This document shows, one piece after another, positions 60,967 through 64,000 of a stretch of 64,000 nucleotides of DNA (position 1 is its first letter; every line of letters begins with the position of its first letter). The notes under the pieces are model-generated. The model searched no databases. It saw nothing but the letters and a program-made list of their open reading frames with translations, and had not been told where the DNA came from. Origin of the DNA: Streptomyces sp. NBC_00271 (GTDB lineage: Bacteria; Actinomycetota; Actinomycetes; Streptomycetales; Streptomycetaceae); NCBI RefSeq assembly GCF_036178845.1, contig NZ_CP108070.1:7502001-7566000 (forward strand), given 5' to 3'. A program made the translations under genes and the position numbers.

Positions 60967-62790
60967 ATGGACGTTATGGGGGACAAGGCAACTCTGTTGG
61001 ATACAGGGCGTTTTGTGCAGCCTTCAGACCGGGACGAAACCGGCGAGGCTGCCGAGGAAGCACGTCAGCGGCTCGCCGCCGAGGCCGGCGACGTCGAGGC
61101 GATGAGTGTCCTCGGAGCGATGCTGCTGCGCCGTGGCGATCTCGACGGAGCCGAGCCTCAGTTGCGCGCGGCCACCGCCGCCGGTGACCGCGCCGCCGCC
61201 AACAACCTTGGTGTTCTCCTGCACCAGCGTGGGTACGCCGACGAGGCCGCCGGGTGGTGGCGGATCGCCGCCGTCGCCGGGTCCGCGGCCGCCGCGCACG
61301 CGCTCGGGCGCTATCACCGGGAGCGGGGAGACGAGCCTGCCGCCGAGTACTGGCTGCGCCAGTCCGCCGAGCAGGGGCATGCCCTCGGGGCGTACGCGCT
61401 CGCCGATCTGCTGGAGCACCGCAGTGACGTCGGCGCGGAGCAGTGGATGCGGGCGGCCGCCGAGCGGGGCCACCGTGAGGCGGCGTACCGGCTCGCTCGC
61501 ACGCTCGACCGCAAGGCCGCGGACGCGGGCGAGGGCAGGGGCGACAACGGTGTCATCGGGGTCATAGGAGCCGCCGGTGAAGATGCCGAGCAGTGGTACC
61601 GGCAGGCCGCCGCGCGGGGGCACCGGCGGGCCGCGCTGCACCTCGGGGCGATCCTGGAGAAGCGGGGGCACCTCAAGGAGGCGGGGCGCTGGTATCTGAC
61701 GTCGGCCAAGGACGGAGAGGCGCGGGCCGCCTGCGCGCTCGGGTTCCTGCTGCGGGACGCGGGGGACACGGAGAGCGCGGCCGTGTGGTGGCTGCGGGCC
61801 GCTCAGGACGGGGACGGGAACGCCGCGAACGCGCTGGGGGCGCTGCACGCCGAGCGCGGCGAGACGCAGACCGCGGAGCGGTGGTACCGGGCCGCCATGG
61901 ACGCCGGTGATGTGAACGGCGCGTACAACCTCGGGCTGCTCTGCGCCGAGCAGGGGCGGACCGCGCAGGCCGAGCAGTGGTACCGGCGGGCCGCGTACGC
62001 GGGGCACCGTGAGGCCGCGAACGCGCTGGCGATCCTGTTGCTTCAGGTCGGGGACTCGGCCGGGGCCGAGCCGTGGTTCTCCAAGGCCGCGGAGGCCGGG
62101 AGTGTGGACGCCGCGTTCAATCTCGGGATCCTGCATGCCGGGCGGGGGAGCGAGGAGGACGAGGAGGCGGCGCTGCGGTGGTACGAGCGGGCGGCTTCCG
62201 CCGGGCACACCGAGGCGGCGCTGCAGGTCGGGATCGCGCGGCTGCGGGACGGGGACGAGCTGGAGGCGGAGCGGCATCTGAGGTGTGCGGCGGGGGGCGG
62301 TAGCGCGGAGGCCGCGTACCGGCTGGCCGCCGTGCTCGACGCTCGGCGGCCGCCGGCGCCCGCGCATGAGCTCGGGGAGCCGGCGCAGGAGAAGAGCGAG
62401 TGCGAGGAGTGGTACGAGCGCGCTGCCTCCCTCGGGCATCGGCGGGCGCAGGTGCGGGTCGGGATGCTCGCCGCGGCTCGGGGTGATGTGGTGGAGGCGG
62501 CTCGGTGGTACCGGTCGGCCGCGGAGGCCGGGTCTCGGAACGGGGCCTTCAATCTGGGGCTGCTGTTGGCTCGGGAGGGGAGCGAGCCGGAGGCCGCGTT
62601 GTGGTGGACCCGGGCGGCGGATGCGGGGCATGGGCGGGCGGCGCTTCGGCTTGCGCTCGTGTATGCGCGGCGGGGGGAGTTGGCGGAGGGGCAGCGGTGG
62701 GCTGATCGGGCGGTTGCGCTGGGGCCTGCGGAGGTGGCTGAGCGGGCGGCTCGGTTGCGGGATGCGTTGCGGCAGGAGTTGTCCGCGTGA
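60967..62790 (+). CDS. Sel1/TPR-repeat protein, 607 aa
   Basis: After about 25 residues, the whole protein is tandem Sel1-like helical repeats of about 30-37 residues. The repeat signature is like (A)AEQWYRxAAxxGHxxAAxxLGxLL, for example EQWYRRAAYAGHREAANALA and ALRWYERAASAGHTEAAL. I count about fourteen units. Repeat proteins of this sort are scaffolds for protein complexes; partners are unknown. There is no signal peptide or membrane helix. GGTGG lies eight bases before the ATG; ATG at 60976 is an alternative start. It lies alone between the two initiator tRNA genes. Confidence 0.87.
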   Translation: MDVMGDKATLLDTGRFVQPSDRDETGEAAEEARQRLAAEAGDVEAMSVLGAMLLRRGDLDGAEPQLRAATAAGDRAAANNLGVLLHQRGYADEAAGWWRIAAVAGSAAAAHALGRYHRERGDEPAAEYWLRQSAEQGHALGAYALADLLEHRSDVGAEQWMRAAAERGHREAAYRLARTLDRKAADAGEGRGDNGVIGVIGAAGEDAEQWYRQAAARGHRRAALHLGAILEKRGHLKEAGRWYLTSAKDGEARAACALGFLLRDAGDTESAAVWWLRAAQDGDGNAANALGALHAERGETQTAERWYRAAMDAGDVNGAYNLGLLCAEQGRTAQAEQWYRRAAYAGHREAANALAILLLQVGDSAGAEPWFSKAAEAGSVDAAFNLGILHAGRGSEEDEEAALRWYERAASAGHTEAALQVGIARLRDGDELEAERHLRCAAGGGSAEAAYRLAAVLDARRPPAPAHELGEPAQEKSECEEWYERAASLGHRRAQVRVGMLAAARGDVVEAARWYRSAAEAGSRNGAFNLGLLLAREGSEPEAALWWTRAADAGHGRAALRLALVYARRGELAEGQRWADRAVALGPAEVAERAARLRDALRQELSA

Positions 62791-62819
62791 GGTTGTGGCG
62801 GTGGGTGGGGGCTGGTCTC

Positions 62820-62965
62820 GGCTTGTTCTCGCCCCCGCCGCCCCTACCCGACCCATCCCCGGGGCTCCGCCCCGAACCCCACCAGGGGCTCCGCCCCTGC
62901 ACCCCGCCGGGCCCTGCCCCCGGACCTTCGCGGGGCGCCCCGAACCCCATCAGGGGCTCCGGCGT
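62820..62965. repeat. GC-rich palindromic repeat region after the Sel1 gene
   Basis: This carries a shortened copy of the dispersed element (CGCCCCCGCCGCCCCTACCC near 62828) and GGGGCTCCGCCCC palindromes, including one identical over 22 bases to 54485-54506. No gene is seen between 62791 and the tRNA. Confidence 0.75.
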
Positions 62966-62974
62966 CTATGGGAT

Positions 62975-63004
62975 TTGCACTGGTCCACCTGGTTGACGTA
63001 ATGT
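62975..63004 (+). promoter_or_regulatory. Candidate promoter of tRNA-fMet copy 2
   Basis: TTGCAC (62975-62980), an 18-base spacer and TAATGT (62999-63004) lie just ahead of the tRNA, which begins 13 bases downstream. Confidence 0.55.
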
Positions 63005-63016
63005 TCAGTTCATCGA

Positions 63017-63090
63017 CGCGGGGTGGAGCAGCTCGGTAGCTCGCTGGGCTCATAACCCAGAGGTCGCAGGTTCAAATCCTGTCCCCGCTA
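63017..63090 (+). tRNA. Initiator tRNA-fMet (CAT), copy 2
   Basis: The 74 bases are identical to the tRNA at 60628-60701, including the C1:U72 mismatch, the three G:C pairs in the anticodon stem and lack of encoded CCA. The flanks differ, so it is a separate transcription unit with its own hairpin terminator. Confidence 0.95.
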
Positions 63091-63098
63091 CTTGAAGG

Positions 63099-63140
63099 CG
63101 AAGGGCCCAGATCATTTTGATCTGGGTCCTTCGGCGTTTT
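63099..63140 (+). terminator. Terminator of tRNA-fMet copy 2
   Basis: The arms CGAAGGGCCCAGATCA and TGATCTGGGTCCTTCG pair with one wobble around a TT loop and are followed by GCGTTTT. Confidence 0.85.
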
Positions 63141-63198
63141 CGGGGTGCGGGGGGCAAGGGGAAGCCCCGGCGTCCGTGGAGGCCGGGGCTTCGGGGAG

Positions 63199-63615
63199 TC
63201 AGGCTGAGGCGCAGTTGGGGCACAGGCCCCGGTATGTGACCTCTACGTCCGAGACGGTGAAGCCGAAGCGCTCCGAGTCGGGGAGGTCGGCGAGCGGGTT
63301 GCCGCTCGGGTGGACGTCGCGGATCGAGCCGCACTGGGCGCAGACCAGGTGGTGGTGCGGACGGTGCGCGTTCGGGTCATAGCGCTTGGCGCGCTTGTCC
63401 GTCGCGACTTCCAGCACCTCGCCTAGCGAGACCAGCTCACCCAACGTGTTGTAGACGGTCGCCCGGGAGATCTCGGGCAGCTTGGCGACGGCCCGGGCAT
63501 GCACCTCGTCGGCCGTCAGATGGACGTGATCGCCGTCGAGGACCTCGGCCACGACACGCCGCTGCGCGGTCATTCGCCATCCGCGTCCGCGCAGTCGTTC
63601 CAAGAGGTCACTCAT
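63199..63615 (-). CDS. catR: Fur-family regulator (CatR/PerR-like)
   Basis: The 138-aa product has the Fur winged helix (MTAQRRVVAEVLDGDHVHLTAD start, then ISRATVYNTLGELVSLG recognition helix) and the dimerisation domain with PHHHLVCAQCGS and CPNCASA, the Zn-binding Cys pairs. It lies divergent from a catalase gene, which is the arrangement of CatR, the peroxide-sensing repressor of catA in Streptomyces coelicolor. The start is the ATG at 63615; longer in-frame extensions run across the promoter and are unlikely. Confidence 0.87.
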   Translation of the reverse strand: MSDLLERLRGRGWRMTAQRRVVAEVLDGDHVHLTADEVHARAVAKLPEISRATVYNTLGELVSLGEVLEVATDKRAKRYDPNAHRPHHHLVCAQCGSIRDVHPSGNPLADLPDSERFGFTVSDVEVTYRGLCPNCASA

Positions 63616-63675
63616 GCAGGCCAGCTTAACAGCAAGGTGACCAGATCCCGAATGGGTGTGACTTTGGATGAATGC

Positions 63676-63703
63676 TTGAATTAGATTGTGTCTAATGTAG
63701 GAT
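63676..63703 (+). promoter_or_regulatory. Catalase promoter with embedded Fur-type operator
   Basis: TTGAAT (63676-63681) and TAGGAT (63698-63703) are 16 bases apart. The perfect inverted repeat ATTAGA-TTGTG-TCTAAT (63680-63696) fills the spacer, so a regulator bound there would block polymerase. The Fur-family gene next to it is the obvious candidate. Confidence 0.65.
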
Positions 63704-63745
63704 CGGTTCGGCATTGGGTGATCCGTAATGACGCAGGAGGCGCAC

Positions 63746-64000
63746 GTGACGCAGGGACCGCTTACGACAGAGGCCGGCGCGCCGGTGGCCGACAACCAGA
63801 ACAGCGAGACCGCGGGCGTCGGCGGCCCGGTGCTCGTTCAGGACCAGCTGCTTCTCGAGAAGCTCGCCCACTTCAACCGTGAGCGCATCCCGGAGCGTGT
63901 CGTGCATGCCCGGGGCGCCGCCGCCTACGGCACCTTCACGGTCACCGCGGATGTCACCCCGTACACCCGTGCCACGTTCCTCTCCGAGGTCGGCAAGCAG
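63746..64000 (+). CDS. Monofunctional haem catalase, N-terminal part (runs off the window)
   Basis: The 85 codons present begin [20 protein letters not shown] and contain [20 protein letters not shown] and [14 protein letters not shown], the haem catalase segment with the distal catalytic His in VVHARGAA. The GTG at 63746 has a strong AGGAGG six bases upstream; an in-frame ATG at 63728 is possible. It is divergent from a Fur-family regulator with an operator-like repeat between them. The rest of the gene lies beyond base 64000. Confidence 0.9.
   Translation, partial: MTQGPLTTEAGAPVADNQNSETAGVGGPVLVQDQLLLEKLAHFNRERIPERVVHARGAAAYGTFTVTADVTPYTRATFLSEVGKQ

Noticed and set aside
60967..62790. Tandem repeats in this gene as recent DNA duplication
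   Set aside because: The repeats are protein-level Sel1 units with diverged DNA; no long identical DNA blocks were seen.
63616..63795. N-terminal extension of the Fur-family regulator to an upstream start
   Set aside because: It would run across the catalase promoter, the operator repeat and the catalase start. The ATG at 63615 begins exactly at the conserved Fur N-terminus.

Overview
The window is high-GC actinobacterial chromosome, almost certainly Streptomyces. Evidence: third codon positions are strongly G/C, there are many GTG starts and a few non-ATG/GTG starts, genes overlap by ATGA, a WblC/WhiB7-type regulator is present, and GC-rich intergenic repeats of the Streptomyces type occur. 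I see no insertion sequence, integrase, prophage or CRISPR array. It reads as conserved core chromosome.

Layout. 0-11 kb: a 50-aa protein, a NYN-domain nuclease, an alpha/beta hydrolase, a DEAD-box RNA helicase with a long repetitive basic tail, a ferritin-like/MiaE-like protein, a small membrane protein, a DUF3107 protein, a TetR regulator, a small acidic protein, a second hydrolase, and a DUF3152 protein with a metzincin-like zinc motif. 11-16.8 kb: a peptide-type ABC transporter operon (lipoprotein, two permeases, fused double ATPase), preceded by a candidate cysteine-containing leader peptide. 17-21.8 kb: a coupled exopolysaccharide-like operon (PelF-like glycosyltransferase, membrane protein, two micro-ORFs, sugar epimerase, spherulin-4/GH-like protein). 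21.8-29.4 kb: MoeZ, two tandem tripeptidyl-aminopeptidase-like lipoproteins, and a membrane protein joining a flippase-like domain to a degenerate kinase domain. 29.5-43 kb: genome maintenance and redox genes (alkyltransferase-like protein, AdnA/AdnB helicase-nuclease pair, M20 dipeptidase, NudC, mycoredoxin, UvrD2). 42.6-46.9 kb: wblC with a long attenuator-type leader, two small proteins, an ABC1/UbiB kinase and an E1-like protein. 47-51 kb: a YgjP-type metallopeptidase and three AIM24 genes, the first fused to TerD. 51-57.4 kb: NUDIX, DUF2342 zincin, SDR protein, MoaE, small membrane protein, PDZ-Lon protease, PPA1309-type protein. 57.4-64 kb: a UPF0182 membrane protein, two identical initiator tRNA genes flanking a Sel1-repeat protein, and a Fur-family regulator divergent from a catalase that runs off the right edge.

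From memory, the order helicase / ferritin-like / DUF3107 / TetR / DUF3152 / MoeZ / ATL / AdnA-AdnB / NudC / mycoredoxin / UvrD2 / WhiB7 / ABC1 / zincin / PDZ-Lon / UPF0182 parallels Mycobacterium tuberculosis around Rv3193c-Rv3212. The window therefore looks like an ancient actinobacterial block with Streptomyces genes inserted. The most interesting signals are regulatory or architectural: the leader peptide upstream of the ABC operon, the wblC leader, many candidate leaderless starts, the Pel-like locus with chained micro-ORFs, and several unusual domain fusions. Functions are inferred by reading motifs; no database search was run.
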